This document shows, piece by piece, positions 21,579-33,440 of a stretch of 64,000 bases of DNA. Below the pieces are notes generated by a model, which made no database searches, was not told where the DNA came from, and was given only the letters and a program-made list of their open reading frames with translations. Position 1 is the first letter of the stretch, and each line of letters opens with the position of its first letter. This DNA is from Roridomyces roridus (Eukaryota; Basidiomycota; Agaricomycetes; Agaricales; Mycenaceae), in contig JARKIF010000020.1 of the NCBI GenBank assembly GCA_029378245.1, forward strand, positions 62,001 to 126,000, in the 5' to 3' direction. The position numbers were made by a program, and so were the translations under genes.

Positions 21579-24500
21579 ATGGTCTACTGCTCCTGCTGCA
21601 AGCAGAATGTCTCTTCCAAAACCCACCAGAACCATCTCCGAGGAGGGGGGAGTCAGCGAATCAAGATCTATCGGGCTGCCGTCAATCTCACCTCGCGCGT
21701 CTTCGACAAGTACAAGAAGCGGAAGCGGGGTAGCGAGGGCACTGAGAGCGAAGATGGAGAGCCACCTCCTCATAAGCCGGCTCGCCGTGGTGCGTGATTT
21801 GCATACAAATCCTGGAGTTAGCTGACAACGAGTCACAGATACTAAGGACTCTCCCTCACGTCCTGCCGTCGAACCTCAGCCTGATTTCACCGCTATGGAT
21901 CTCGACGACCCACCACCTCCCTCGGCTTTCGATTCCGCTCCATCCCCGCCGGCTGCTCTTCCCACCACGCGCCCACGAGTTGTCCGCGCCGAGACTGCAG
22001 ACTCGGACAGCGATGAGGAGGACGAAGATTTAATCTCCGACGCCCCGCCTCTCCTCGTCGAACAAGACGAGGAGGATTTTGACCCGGAGCTGGATGAGGA
22101 ACTCCTCACTCAGCACAACCTCACTGCGGCTGAGTTGCTCGAGGGTATATTCATTTCGGAGGCAACGCAGCGGGGTGAGTACTCGACTATAGCCATCCAA
22201 GGATCTATGGCTGACCTGTGTAGAGAGTCGTTTGTCCGACAGCGCCATGAATGCTATTCGGGCCCACAATTTCAAGGTCAATGTCGATCTCGGCTCCCGC
22301 ACATACGCAAAGATGCGGCGGGCATTTCCTCAGCTTCACGATCTCCCCTCGCTCTCGAAACTACAGTCTCAAATCAACTTCCTTTCTGATCTCAAACCCG
22401 TCCCATACGATTGCTGCAAAGAATCGTGCTGCTGCTTCGTCGGTCCGTACGCCGACCTCGACAAGTGTCCCTATTGTGACGGGCCTCGCTATGACGCCCG
22501 TGGGCGTGCTCGGGCGACATTCCACTATCTTCCTCTCATTCCACGGCTCCAAGCGCTCTTCTCAGATAAGAAGATGTGCGAGGAGTTGCTGTACCGTGCC
22601 GGCTTCACCCCCAAGACTGGTAAAATCACAGATATCTTCGACTCGCTCCACTACCGTCGACTTCGCCGCCGCCACGTCCGCGTCGAGGATGAGATTTTCT
22701 CCCACTTGTTCTTCGACCAGGACACCGATATTGCGATGGGGTTGAGCGCGGATGGGGTTTGTCCGTTCAAAAATCGCAAGTCGACGTGCTGGCCGCTGCT
22801 TGGGGTTCTGTATAACCTCAAGCCCGAGCTGCGCTTCCTCCTCGGCAACGTCTTGTGCTTCGGAGTCATCCCGGGCCCACGTGAGCCCAAGGATCTCGAC
22901 TCCTTCCTCATCCCCCTTCGCGATGAGCTCTGGCGGTTATCTCGTGGTGTTGCGACCTACAATGCGCGTACCGATCGCATGTTCTCGCTGCGCGCGTACC
23001 TCATTCGCGTCTTTGGTGGCATGCCCGCCATGGCCAAGCTCATGCGCATGAAGGGCCCAAACGCCATTTACCCGTGCCGTGCGTGCAAAATCCGTGGTGT
23101 CCGTAACGTCGCCGGCGGTGGCAAGACCAACTATGTGCCATTGCGCCGCCCAGACGGAGAATCATATGATCCCTTCAGCCTTCCACTTCGGACTCACGAT
23201 GAATTCATTGACGACGCTGTTTCAGTTGAGACGGCAGCGACCGACGCTCAGGCCGAGGCTCGTGCGAAAGCTACTGGTGAGATTCTTTTCTTCATTCAAC
23301 CTGTTGTCATCTAACGGCGCACTTCAGGTATTAATGGCCTCCCTGTCCTCGCCACGCTCTCCAGCCTCTCGTTTCCCGAGTGCTTTGGACATGATCTCAT
23401 GCATCTCATTCCCGAGAACATTGTCAAAAACCTCCTGTCCCTCTGGATGGGAGCGTTCAAGGGTCTTGACGAGGGGAAAGAGGAGTATATGCTTGAGCCG
23501 ACCACTGTTACCCAGGTTGGAAATGCCTGCGTCGCTGCGGGTGATACCACTCCCGCCGCATTTGGTGCCCGTGTTCCGAACCTTGCCACTCAGCTGCACT
23601 ATTTCACTGCTGAATCGTACACTCTCTTCACCACGCTTCTTGGGCCCGTTTTGCTTCGTGATCGATTTCGGAAGCCTAAATACTACAAGCACTTCCTTGA
23701 TTTGGTCAGTATATTCGATGACTGCCTCAGTTTATCGCTTGATCGCGATTATATCGACAACGAACTCCGCGCGCGCATCGCTAAATGGGTTGAGGACTTT
23801 GAAAAGTGAGTTTACCGACTGCTTGCGTACTTTTCTAACTTCTGTATAGATACTACCATCAGTACGATCCCGAGCGTCTGTCTGCATGCACTCTGACTCT
23901 CCATGCCATGCTCCACATCCCCGACGATATTCTCAACGCTGGGCCGATGTGGTGCTATTGGAATTATGTCACCGAGCGCTTTGTAGGCTTCCTCGTGCGC
24001 TCCAGTAAGAGTCGCAAGAACCCCTACGCCAGTTTTGCCCGCCGTCTTCGTGAAATCGCCCAAAATAATGTTATCAAGCTCAAGTATCAGCTGTCCGACG
24101 AGCTTGACCTCTCAGATGGTCGAGAGGAAGAAAGTCGAGGCCACACCATCGCGAGTTGTGAGTCAATTCTTTCTGAATTTGCAGAATTGACCCACCTCCA
24201 CAGACCCTGATATTTGTGTCCTCCGGCCCAACATCCGTGCACCACTCGGAGCTCCTGTTTTGAAGGCAGTCAAGAACTACCTACTGCGGACGTTTGAGGT
24301 CTCGGAAGACGAGGTGAGTGGATGTATTCCTGATGAGGTTTCACAGTGGGGAAAGATTTCGTTCCTCGGGGGCGGCGACAAAATTCGAGGAGCTGATCTT
24401 GTCACCTCCTCGGAAAAGAATATGACCCGTGAAGCCTCATTCATCAAGGTTCGTGCAGAGATCATGGTTTTGCTCAAGCTTACTTACATTTGATTCAAGT

Positions 24501-24874
24501 ACTCGCATGAGGTCGACGCCAATCGGAACTTTCGCCACAAACCAGTGCTTCTTCAACGGGAGATTGTGTACGGCCAGCTTTTGCGCGTGCTCGAGTTTCA
24601 CGCCAACATCCCAGCTGTTCCAGACGACAAAGGCCACCTCGTTCAGCAAGCTCGCACCGTTTGGCTCGCCATCATATGCCCCGTCAAATTGCTTGGCAAG
24701 AGCAAGCGTCTGGGAATACCATACTATAAAGATACCGCGCCGATTGAAGTTGTTGATGTCGATGATCTGAGCTGTCTTGTGGCGCGTATTCCCGACCACG
24801 AGTCTGGTCCGCCACGATGGGCACTGTGCGAGCGTCAGGATGCCATGGGAGCAGGGGAGGAGGACGAAGAATGA
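21579..24874 (+). CDS. Tnp2-family CACTA transposase
   Basis: About 1001 aa in seven exons: 21579-21789, 21839-22174, 22224-23276, 23328-23805, 23850-24157, 24204-24448, 24500-24874. Introns are 44-51 nt and every phase fits. The N-terminus MVYCSCCKQNVSSKTHQNH is a short zinc-finger-like stretch. An acidic Asp/Glu/Pro-rich linker comes next, then the Tnp2 core: a Cys-rich CCKESCCCF with CPYCDGPRYD, DIAMGLSADGVCPF, NVLCFGVIPGPREPKDLDS and LRAYLIRVFGGMPAMAKLM. These are the landmark blocks of transposase family tnp2. The C-terminal third (KYYHQYDPERLSACTL, YWNYVTERFVGFLV) also matches the family layout. It would cut the element ends in the nucleus. There is no internal stop. Confidence 0.92.
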
Positions 24875-25066
24875 TTCAATTTGTTGTATTTTACTTGTAT
24901 ACATTTTCACGCTCCAAGTTCACCGTGTTCAATTCAGCTCCGGAAGACACCTGGAAAAAGTACCTGAAAGCTCGACTACCTGAAACGATATCCAGGTCAA
25001 AACATACTGAAACCTGACAGTCAGGGTGTCGGTACCTGGATTCCAGGTACTTTGACATCCCCAGTG

Positions 25067-25460
25067 GTTGCCTGTCAGCGTCGAGTTGACTTGGATGGGG
25101 ATGGGGCCGATCGTCGGCGTGAGGTTGACCGCAAAGTGCGGATGCGCGAGGTCGTCTGGGGGTGAGACTGTAACTGAGGTGGAGCCGTCGGTGGAGGATG
25201 TGAAGTTGAATACGGCGAGATGCTCTGTAGGGATGTTGGTTTATTTTGACAAGTGAAAGCGGGAGTCGAAGCGTACTTGGAATGTTCCAATTCGTGCGAC
25301 CTGGCCATGGGAAGAAAGATGAGAGAAAGCAAGTCGCATTCGATGGAGAGCGCACCGTTGAACACCGACGCGTTAGTCGACACGTAAATCTGTGTGATAC
25401 GCAACCCAGAGTCGGTGAGGTTGTACGCCCATCTCCCGGGTATATAAATCAACTCGTCAT
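25067..25460 (-). pseudogene. 5' part of a host gene interrupted by the CACTA element
   Basis: Exons 25460-25356, 25300-25277 and 25224-25067 join in consistent phase. They read through ELIYIPGRWAYNLTDSGL, HLAVFNFTSSTDG and HFAVNLTPTIGPIPIQ, reaching the transposon at LTGN. Several N-glycosylation sequons (NLT, NAS, NFT, NST) suggest a secreted or cell-surface beta-rich protein. I do not recognise the family. Upstream exons and the start were not identified; 25460 follows a CAG acceptor. With the element in place the protein would be truncated. Confidence 0.5.
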
Positions 25461-27396
25461 CTGTTGAATTCGTCAGTTGCAGTCACAGGGACTGTCCCTT
25501 AGACTGGATGCATACACGGTCCTGTGCGGAGTTATTCTCTGTTTCATTCAACCGCAATACGGACATACCAACAGGCCCAGCCGCATAGCGAACAAGCTAT
25601 TAGATCGACAACTTGAGCATCCACGACGACCAACAGTGTGAATGGGCGAACACACCATCATGAGGCCTATATCAGGCAGAATCGAGCCCGGGCGCAACTC
25701 GGGCTCCTCGAGGGGGTTGGCCCAGCCGGGCGGAAGGAACGCAGGCGAGAGCGGAGGCAGTACGACGAAGATGTAGCCTTCGGAGACATCGAGGACCCAG
25801 GGCCTGCAGGACAATCCAGCATACCATCAGCCGGGTCGGATCTGAGTTGGAGGCACGCACGCTGGTGCGACGGGGATCGAATCTGCGCAACCAAGGCGGA
25901 AGAGCAGAGCAAGATTTAAGAGCAAGCAGGTTAGGAATAACATGGAGACGTCCAGGTGTGGGGGAAAAACGATGCGTGCCGCCGTTTTTATTGGGCCCAT
26001 GCATGGATGACATGGGTTTCGGTCTCGGGTAAGCCGGAGCCCAGGTCGTCTCATGATGGAGAGGCTCACCGAATCATGGCAGATGGCTTTTGATCGAAGA
26101 GATGCGCGTGAGTTGACAGTGGGTTGGGAAGTTCAGAAATGTTTGTTCGACGGGGAGAGCCAGAGGTTGGAGTGCAATCGGGATCTAGGTTCGTTCGTGA
26201 ATTGCGGAGGGATTCGACCATGCAAACACTGAGTCGAGTGTCTTGGGGTCGTATAATGGAGTGGGAAGGCGTCGGCGGCCGCTGTTTGATGCAGGGTCTT
26301 CGAAATAAAAAGTTCAAAGGGAAAGGCAGCGGCCAAGACATTATATTCATTCAACTAACTAACGGATACTAGCCCCATCCCTTCAAACCTCGCCCGTCGA
26401 GATCATCACCAGAGAAAATGAGTGCGAAGGGGTTCCAAAAATTACCAAAAGCCGAAGCAGTTGGATGGTTCGGATATAATTTGCAACTAGCGAAAGACCA
26501 CGGATCGGTGTTAACCTCACTTCCGATGGTACGTGCCCGAGCACAAGAGATGAAGAGACCCATCTGATGGGGGCGGATTTCATATTTGGGTATGTACGGC
26601 GCACGGACCATGCGGTGAGACACGTGATGGATTACTGCCTAGATTGTGTTCAACTCATAGTCATACTGCTGCACCCGCTTCGTATGCCTATTCCCTCCAA
26701 GCAACCTCCCAGGATGCGCCACGTTCAAAACGACCAACGCCAGCACGACCATCCCTCCAGCACATTTAAATACACTTCGGTATGCTGGATACGTCCGTGC
26801 CAGCCCCCGGCAAGCTCAATGATTTGGTAGATTCCACTATTCCAAGTGGTTAGCCCAAATACTTATAGAGGACAACAGAAGAGTGAGCTTACCGGATGAA
26901 GAGAACGAGTGTCGAGAACGACCACGCCCAAAGAGCGACCAACGCACTAGTGCTGATCAAGGGGTATCAAGAACTAGAATATTTGAATCAACCTTGGGAT
27001 TAGTGATCCTGATGGTGCTGAACACGAATACAATTACCCCAGGGTGATTGGACAAGTCGTTGGCGAGTTATGAGCCTCGACATTATTCCTATATCAGGCT
27101 TATCAGGAGCGTTACGACACGGACAGCCACGCTGATAAGCGGTAATCAGTCACGTGTGCTGCCTGACGGACAACATCAAGCTCGACATATTTCCCTCCGC
27201 ATGCAGATTTTATTGGGTCTGGAGCAACTGACATCCATAGAAGATCCATAGCATACTTCTGGTGGTCAGTGTAGGGCCAAAATAGACTGTATTTCCAAAT
27301 GGGGCTTGACCGCAAAAGGAAATTTCCTTTTGGAGAGGGGGGGAGGGTAGGCCGATCTTGCTGAAAAAAAAAAATTTGAGGTGATGTACTGAACTC
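25461..27396. other. No confidently recognised gene
   Basis: Upstream exons of the interrupted minus-strand host gene may lie near 25550-25820 (one frame reads GYIFVVLPPLSPAFLPP) but cannot be joined with confidence. The remainder has only short frames. Confidence 0.4.
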
Positions 27397-27579
27397 TTAT
27401 CTTTGGTACCCCTTGGTGCTGATTCCGAAGATGACCAGGAAAATAATGGCCACGAATTTGTGCGGGGTGTAGCCGTATTGCGAGTGCACTGGCACGGCTG
27501 GTGCGCTTTCGAGGACTAGTGGGACTGTGTGAGAGGCATGGATAGGGACAACAGAGGAGAATTCACCTGCTGGCAACAT
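27397..27579 (-). CDS. RTA1-like N-terminal exon (fragment)
   Basis: A Met at 27579 opens a frame with HSQYGYTPHKFVAIIFLVIFG followed by IST. This resembles the first cytosol/membrane junction and first helix of fungal RTA1-like seven-helix lipid-translocating exporters, where an SxYGYxPS motif precedes helix 1. The frame runs out at a possible donor GTACCA. Downstream minus-strand sequence near 27230-27300 might hold the next helix but is not convincing. Treat it as a partial or decayed gene. Confidence 0.3.
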   Translation of the reverse strand: MLPAGEFSSVVPIHASHTVPLVLESAPAVPVHSQYGYTPHKFVAIIFLVIFGISTKGYQR

Positions 27580-28157
27580 GAGAACTGGTCTGGGAGGGAA
27601 TGGTGTTTGAGTACACCAGAAAAAATGGCAGGCTCCTTAAGTAATTTGAGCAAGCGCCAACGACAGTGTGACTTCCCCGCCATGACCATGCTGAGGAAAC
27701 GAGGTATGAATGTGCGCAGTCTGGAATATGGATGGAAGTCAACAAATGAGGGTGCGCAGTGATTCAGGGCACCGCCGCAGCTGAATTGTCTGTACCCGAT
27801 TGGGGTTCTAAAAACGACTCGGCGAAATTGGGCGCCGCGGAGCTGTTGGACTGTAAGGGATTTGAGTAAGCGGAGTTTTAACAGGCCGAGGTACGAGGGG
27901 CTTACAGATTGATATAAGAGGGTTGTTAGAAGATGGTCAGCCGCATGATAATCTTTCTTTGAAAGTCGGTGCAGATTATACAAGAGAGCTTCGTTGGGAT
28001 CATCACGACCCTTTCACCACCGAGCGTTCAAGTAGTAGGTAGGACAGAGAGCAGGCGAGCGTTTCTTTAACACGTACACGATCGAGCACCCGAGGGTGAG
28101 AAGCGAAAGTCAGGACGAGCTGCTGATTCCTGAAGCCGAGCCCCACGGGGAGGCCCG
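27580..28157. other. No recognisable gene
   Basis: Short unsupported frames only. Confidence 0.4.
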
Positions 28158-28337
28158 ATGGCGACCAACTTGAAAACAAAGTACCCGGCAGAATTTAGAA
28201 ACTTGGCAAGTTCCAGCGACGACAAGAGTCTGACCCCCAAGTGCGAGTCTGCGATAGAGGACAAAGAAGGCGCTGAATGCGAGAGGGCACCCGAGGTCAC
28301 AGTGCTCGGACAAGCTGAGTTAGTCGTCGTCGTCATG
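28158..28337 (+). pseudogene. Left half of a reading frame split by the integrase/alpha-kinase element
   Basis: Sixty codons from a Met at 28158 (MATNLKTKYPAEFRN...) end exactly at the element border, the last six bases being the target duplication GTCATG. After the element the frame reopens in register at 33562 (see there). No family is recognised, and whether this was ever an expressed gene is uncertain. Confidence 0.35.
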
Positions 28338-28455
28338 TACGGTAAGCGAGACGGTTGAGGTTCGTTTCCAGGCTGAGAGATGTCAGATGTCAAACCTGTC
28401 GGATAGATAACCGTGATAATCATCAATCTATCAGCGGCCGGGATGTTATCACTGA
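28338..28455 (+). repeat. Left terminal inverted repeat (118 bp)
   Basis: Matches the reverse complement of 33441-33558 at 115 of 118 positions. A hairpin CTCGGCAA...TTGCCGAG lies just inside at about 28472-28493. Confidence 0.95.
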
Positions 28456-28679
28456 TGATCTCTGTTCCGTACTCGGCAAGATGATTTGCCGAGCGTGTGT
28501 TGCATGTGATGTCTGTTGCGCAAATCATGTAAAATGAAGACTGTTCCACTGATTGAAGTGCTCTACATTAGAACAGTAAGCCTGAGCAATACCAGAATGC
28601 TCAGTTTGGAATCAGTGATGAAATCACAAGCAGATCAAAAAGGTAGAGCTCAATTGTTCGGACACGCTACTCAGTACAG

Positions 28680-31174
28680 CTAGTCATCGCCGACATCCTG
28701 GTCATCGCCGTCTTCACCAGGACCCGCGCCCTCTGATCCAGAAGCCTCAGTTGCATCTGGGCCCGGAATATCTGCCGGGAGCTCCAAGGGGAAGATGTCG
28801 TCAAACTCGAGCCGTTTGCACAACTGGTTGCACTGGTGAGTGTTGATGAAAGACTCAATACCCTCGAGACCAAAGTCTCCAAGGCCGGAACCCCTGTATA
28901 AAAACATTAATTTAGAGCAATGAGACTAGGGACAGACACTCACCCGTCTTGAGTGTGGGTCATGACATCAAACAAAACCAAACCATCATGACCACGGACC
29001 GTAGCGGGGGTTCCTTGAATATCAGCCATAACAAGTGTTCCGGTGGCGGAACCGAACACATAATGTGCAAAGCTGTGAATGGTGAGGTGCGTGAGGTCGG
29101 AGCCACGAGCCTTGTGGTTGAGTGTGGAGGTGAATTGAATGACAGCCGCCGCACGCTTGGGCTCAACCATCCACGTCATTCCCTCATCCTCGAAGCTATC
29201 AAGGCCAGAGGCCACGCTGGGTGAGCGGGTCACTTGAACCAGCATCTCTTGGGCAAGGTAGGCTGAGGAAAACTCGATGACTAGACTATAGTTTAGGGCA
29301 GTCTTTGAGAAAGGGTCACGGTGACGCACAGTTAAAAATTGCAACATCCATCTCCTTGCAATATGCCACAAAATCTCCAAAGAGTTCCCTGCCCAGAGCG
29401 AGACGGTGGCACTCGGATTCAAGTAGCGCACGATTATGCACCACAGACACGCCGTTAGAGAGCGAGTGAGAATCGTCATCGGATGTACGGTAGATACGCT
29501 TGGCAACAGCGCGTTCCTCCTTGTCGTTGACAAAGATGGTCATCTGGGTGGAGAAATGAGTTGCAGTTCAGCCCATGCAAATTAACCACGCACATCATAT
29601 GCAAGTTTGGAACCGCCCTTGGCAAAATGCACGTCGTCGATGACTGCTTCAATTTGCCCAGACTTCTGGATGAGTTCTGGCTCGTACTGGGGTGGATGGA
29701 CGGAGATGTCACATCTCTCAAGTGTTACACGCGACTGAGTCTTGGGTGTCATAAGTGCGGGAGTGCGGCTGGAGCCGGCGGCACCAAAGCGCGACCCAAG
29801 GGTTGAACCGATGTCTAGAAAAAAGTAGAAACAAGATGAGACAAAGCCCGTAGAAATTTCACGCAATAGACATACTTGAATTGGTCAGTGCACGAAGACG
29901 CTTACTGAGGCCCCCAGAACTGGTACCCGAGATGGCGCGCTTTCGACTGGTAGAATTTGGTTCGTCTACATTGAGGTTGCGTGCCACCGCATCGAGCTCT
30001 TCACGATCTCCGTACTAAGAAAAGTTAAAACCTGAGTCAATATAAGACAGGCATTCACGCACCGAGTCCATGTTCACCACCAACTCGAGGCAGAGTAGCT
30101 TCGTATTATGGCCCCGGGCAAGGGTGCGGAAGATACTGGGAATATTGTTAACGTACGTCGCAATTTTCTCAGTTGTTGAGGAATGCATCATATAGAAATT
30201 GGCCAAACTGCCGGTCATTGAGTTGGGTTCGGGAAGGCGATTGCCGGACCAGCGTAGATCAACGTCGCCACTACATGAGATGGAATGAGATCAAAGGTAT
30301 GTACGCAAGACGAGAGCAGTGGACTTACATCTCAAGTGGGAGCATCCCAAGCTTGTACTTGACAAATTGCGGCGACACAACATCAACAATTTCTTGAACG
30401 AGGTCTATCAAATACCATTAGATGAGTTGAAAACTTTTTTTGGCAAGAGAAATACATACCTGGCATGGGGATGGACGACCGGTACAGCTTGATGAGGTTG
30501 CCAATCTTGGTATTGGTTGCCTTTGAGTCGCTCATGCGAGTCTACAACATGTTCAGTTGAACAAACAGGCAGTTACTGTGAGGAGGAGAAGAACATACCA
30601 TTACTGCAAGCCGAATCATATCCTCCGCCTGGCCACCAGTCCCTCCCTCGTGGAAGATCAGAGCGGCCGTGTGCAACGAAGTGCCGGCTCTGGTGGTGCC
30701 CACAGAAGTACGCAAGCGCTGTTTCATGGCAGCAGCGCGGGCCTCATAAGTCTCCGGCACACTGTTTGTGTTGTTGTTGTTGGATGTCGATCCGCCTTAG
30801 CCCCAGTCATCAAAGGTAGGAATGAAGAAAGGAACAGAAGAAAAACATACCCTGGGTGCCGGAAGTGGCACTACCATTCTCCTTCCGAGCCTCGTCGACA
30901 CAGCGGGAAGCACCACAGGTCTGGATGGTGCCAATCAACGGCATGTTGTTGCGGCGTGTGAGGCCGCAAAAGGCGCACTGCGGTTGTTCCTGCCACACAG
31001 TAGTCAGAATGGGTATTGTTGGGTCCACAGATCACTTACCTCAAGCTGCTGGTAGTCTGCAGTGTCGCGTTTAAACTGAGACAACTTCTCGCACTTTTGA
31101 CAGATACTGTCATCGGTGCGGAGACGGAAAGTGGTCCCACAGTCGGAACATTCGGAGGGTGCGGTCTCGGTCAT
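28680..31174 (-). CDS. Alpha-kinase with N-terminal zinc ribbons, carried by the transposon
   Basis: About 653 aa in eleven exons (31174-31040, 30989-30851, 30795-30599, 30541-30460, 30404-30329, 30270-30063, 30014-29876, 29814-29594, 29543-29330, 29280-28944, 28893-28680); all phases agree. Residues 1-90 hold paired Cys motifs (CSDC/CQKC, CAFC/CGASRC), a zinc-ribbon-like start. The kinase domain spans about 380-625: the ATP-site Lys is in RAVAKRIYR (about 414), followed by WMVEP, HSFAHYVFG, GTLVMADIQG with the catalytic Asp, LVLFDVMTHT and GSGLGDFGLEGI. The HQCNQLC end would complete the structural zinc site typical of MHCK/eEF2K-type atypical kinases. The tail is acidic. The domain looks catalytically complete. 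Its role in transposition or in the host is unknown. Confidence 0.88.
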
Positions 31175-31784
31175 TCCAGAGTTAGTTATTTGGGGGAAGT
31201 TCAGTGAAAGACTGGGAAGGGACCTTCGTGCTTTTAAATCTCGTGAATGGTCGGTTAAGTTTGAGCAGCTTGAGCATCCTAGGCGGCGCCAGTGATGCGC
31301 TTTCAGCTGAACGGAGTAAGTGTCGACGGGGTTGTGCAAAGCAAAAGAAAAAAAAGACGGACTTGAACGGACCTTGGACCAACTGTGAATTACGGAGTGG
31401 AACGGGAATGAGCCGCCGACTGGAATTCAACGGACTGGAACGGACTGATTCGGGTGGACGGACTTGACCGGATTGCTTTGCAAGAATTGGCTTGGCTTGA
31501 ACAACGGACTGGAACGGGCTTGAACAGGGAACAACTAATAGAATGATTAGCATGATTACTTCCCAATCGACTAACCGCTGTTCAACACAAGTTCAACAAC
31601 AATTGAAAGGATTACTCACCTGTATGCTCAGTCAGCCACCAACGGCCCCGGCATGTTGGGATGTGCATTAGACGATACAATCGTCCGCTCGGCACCTCCA
31701 TGATGTTTCCAGGTGCGTCGGAATATTGTGACTTAAAAGCTCAGCGAGAAAAATATCCCTTTCATAACGCACCCACCAAACACG
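31175..31784. promoter_or_regulatory. Bidirectional promoter region with repeated GGACTGGAACGG-like words
   Basis: The 610 bp between the divergent kinase and integrase starts. Between about 31360 and 31540 it repeats variants of ACGGACTGGAACGG and CTTGAAC at least five times. Such short direct repeats could bind the integrase or a shared regulator. The function is inferred from position only. Confidence 0.45.
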
Positions 31785-33379
31785 ATGCCAAATCCTACTG
31801 GCAAAAATGGGCATCCATCTCAAGACCGTGAGTTTGCAATGACACATCTCCCAGTTGAATCCTGATAATTCCTTAGCTCCCGACGATGAGAAGCTTCGGG
31901 AGGCCCTCCTCAAATATGCACGGCAGGGATTAAGTCGCGAGCACCAGATTTCGGCTTTGGCGTCCAATTTCAAGTATCATATTAGGTGTGTTCGATGTTC
32001 GCTACCGCTTTGGCTGTCTGATGATTTTTTTCTCAGACTAAGCTCTCTCCGCAAACTCAAAGAACGGCTCGGCATCAAAGCCAGTGTGCGCACGCAGAAG
32101 CTGTCCGTGGACCAGGTCAGACAAGCCGTTGTTGATGTGGTGGAGAGGGATCCCGCTCAGCTGCGTGGACCGGCATTCATCAAAGACCAACTTCGTCTCA
32201 AAATGCTATTTGCTCCCCGGTGTGTTACTATCTTCTCCACAGCAATTCAGCTGAAAAATCCGCAAGTGATCTTATCCGCCAAATCATGGTTGAACACTAC
32301 CCCGGTGGCTTCGAAGTTCGCTTCCCTGGCCGCAAGAACCGTCGCGTAATTCGTGTTCCTCTGCGTGCGAGTGGTCCGTACTATGAAATTAGTAGTGATG
32401 GACATGAGAAACTCGCACCTGCTGCTCTCCGCATGGGTGGAGTGGGCTTTTCCATCTACGCATTCAAAGACAAATTCACCGATGCACTGGTTTTCATCAA
32501 AGTTTTATCAGACATACGTAGCGCCGGGGCTGGGGGGCACATTTTCCTTGACTTTGTTGAGCACACCGGATGTGAGTACTTTAACTCAGAAGTGTCTGAC
32601 CGTTCACTCACAAAGCATTCCTTTTATCGCAGTCATTCCCATCCAACTGACGACGGATAAGGGTTCTGAGGTTGGATGGATCTATGCATTTATGGCGGCA
32701 CTGAGGTATGTGGTCCATAATTTGCGGCACATCCGCTGACCCTCTTTTGTCAGAGAGATGTATGCCCCCGACATCGATCCAGCACTATATCCATTCCATG
32801 TCCTGATCAAGAGTGTTCATAACACTGTAATTGAAGGATTTTGGCGGCACTTGAAGGAGAAGTTGGGTTTGAATTTGAAGGATTATCTGTTGAGAGGCCG
32901 GGCGGAGCATCTGTTCAACCCTCATGATCCATTACACGAGTAAGTTTAATCAACTCAGCCTGCCCTGTGATTTGACTTACATTGGGTAATGTAGGCCTCT
33001 TTTCTATTGGATCTTTTCTCCTCTCATCCAGCGGGAACTGGATGATTTTGCCGACTGGTGGAACAATCATCGCGTTCGACACCAGCACGACAAGATAATG
33101 CCGTCGGGGCATGTCCCATCGCACGCTATGGAGTATCCTGAACTGTTTGGGGCGCTTGACTGTCGAATCAAAGTCCCCCAGGTTGCAATTGATGCACTGC
33201 GGGATCAGATCAGTGGTGAGGAAGGTCCTAAATCACAGTTTCAAAGCTGGCCAGGCCTCACGGCAGAGTTTGATGTGTATGCATGCCGGGTTTATGAGGA
33301 GATTGGAGAACCCACTCTTACTATGGAAACAGGTTGGGATGTGTTTGTTAATATGACTGTTGCAATGACTGTGGCGTAG
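31785..33379 (+). CDS. Integrase-core (DDE) transposase
   Basis: About 427 aa in seven exons (31785-31827, 31877-31985, 32037-32219, 32267-32571, 32633-32705, 32754-32939, 32995-33379); introns 47-61 nt, all phases consistent. The start MPNPTGKNGHPSQD and the helical region about 15-120 fit a DNA-binding N-terminus. The catalytic core has Asp in EISSDGHEKL (about 156), Asp in TTDKGSEVGW (about 222) and Glu in HNTVIEGFWRHLKEK (about 265). This retroviral-integrase (rve) fold appears in the basidiomycete 'integrase core domain' proteins; the C-terminus (DWWNNHRVRHQHDKIMPSGH, ALDCRIKVP) also follows that family. It sits inside TIRs and next to the alpha-kinase, so it is the likely transposase. 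Confidence 0.9.
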
Positions 33380-33440
33380 CTAGAATACCATGTTCGATGC
33401 ACTCATACCACATCACTTCCGTTGAGTTGGCCGAGTAGCC

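Larger units (their letters stand above)
19935..25066. mobile_element. Complete CACTA/EnSpm (Tnp2) DNA transposon, 5132 bp
   Basis: The left end starts CACTGGGGCTGGCCAAC and the right end, reverse-complemented, starts CACTGGGGATGTCAAAG. Both continue to an ACCTGGAATYCAGGT block, so the TIR is about 33 bp and imperfect. GTTG lies immediately outside both ends (19931-19934 and 25067-25070); CACTA elements usually duplicate 2-3 bp, so one or two of these bases could be chance. Subterminal regions repeat CCTGGATTTCAG/CCTGAATTCAGG motifs, as expected for transposase-binding sites. Inside are two divergent genes, the Tnp2 transposase and a second protein, both with intact inferred reading frames, so the copy may be autonomous. 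Confidence 0.9.

Noticed and set aside
25638..25919. 93-codon plus-strand frame rich in Arg and Glu
   Set aside because: No homology clue; an antisense frame also looks coding, so neither can be claimed.
27516..27983. 155-codon minus-strand frame
   Set aside because: No recognisable domain, and it overlaps the RTA1-like piece in a different frame.
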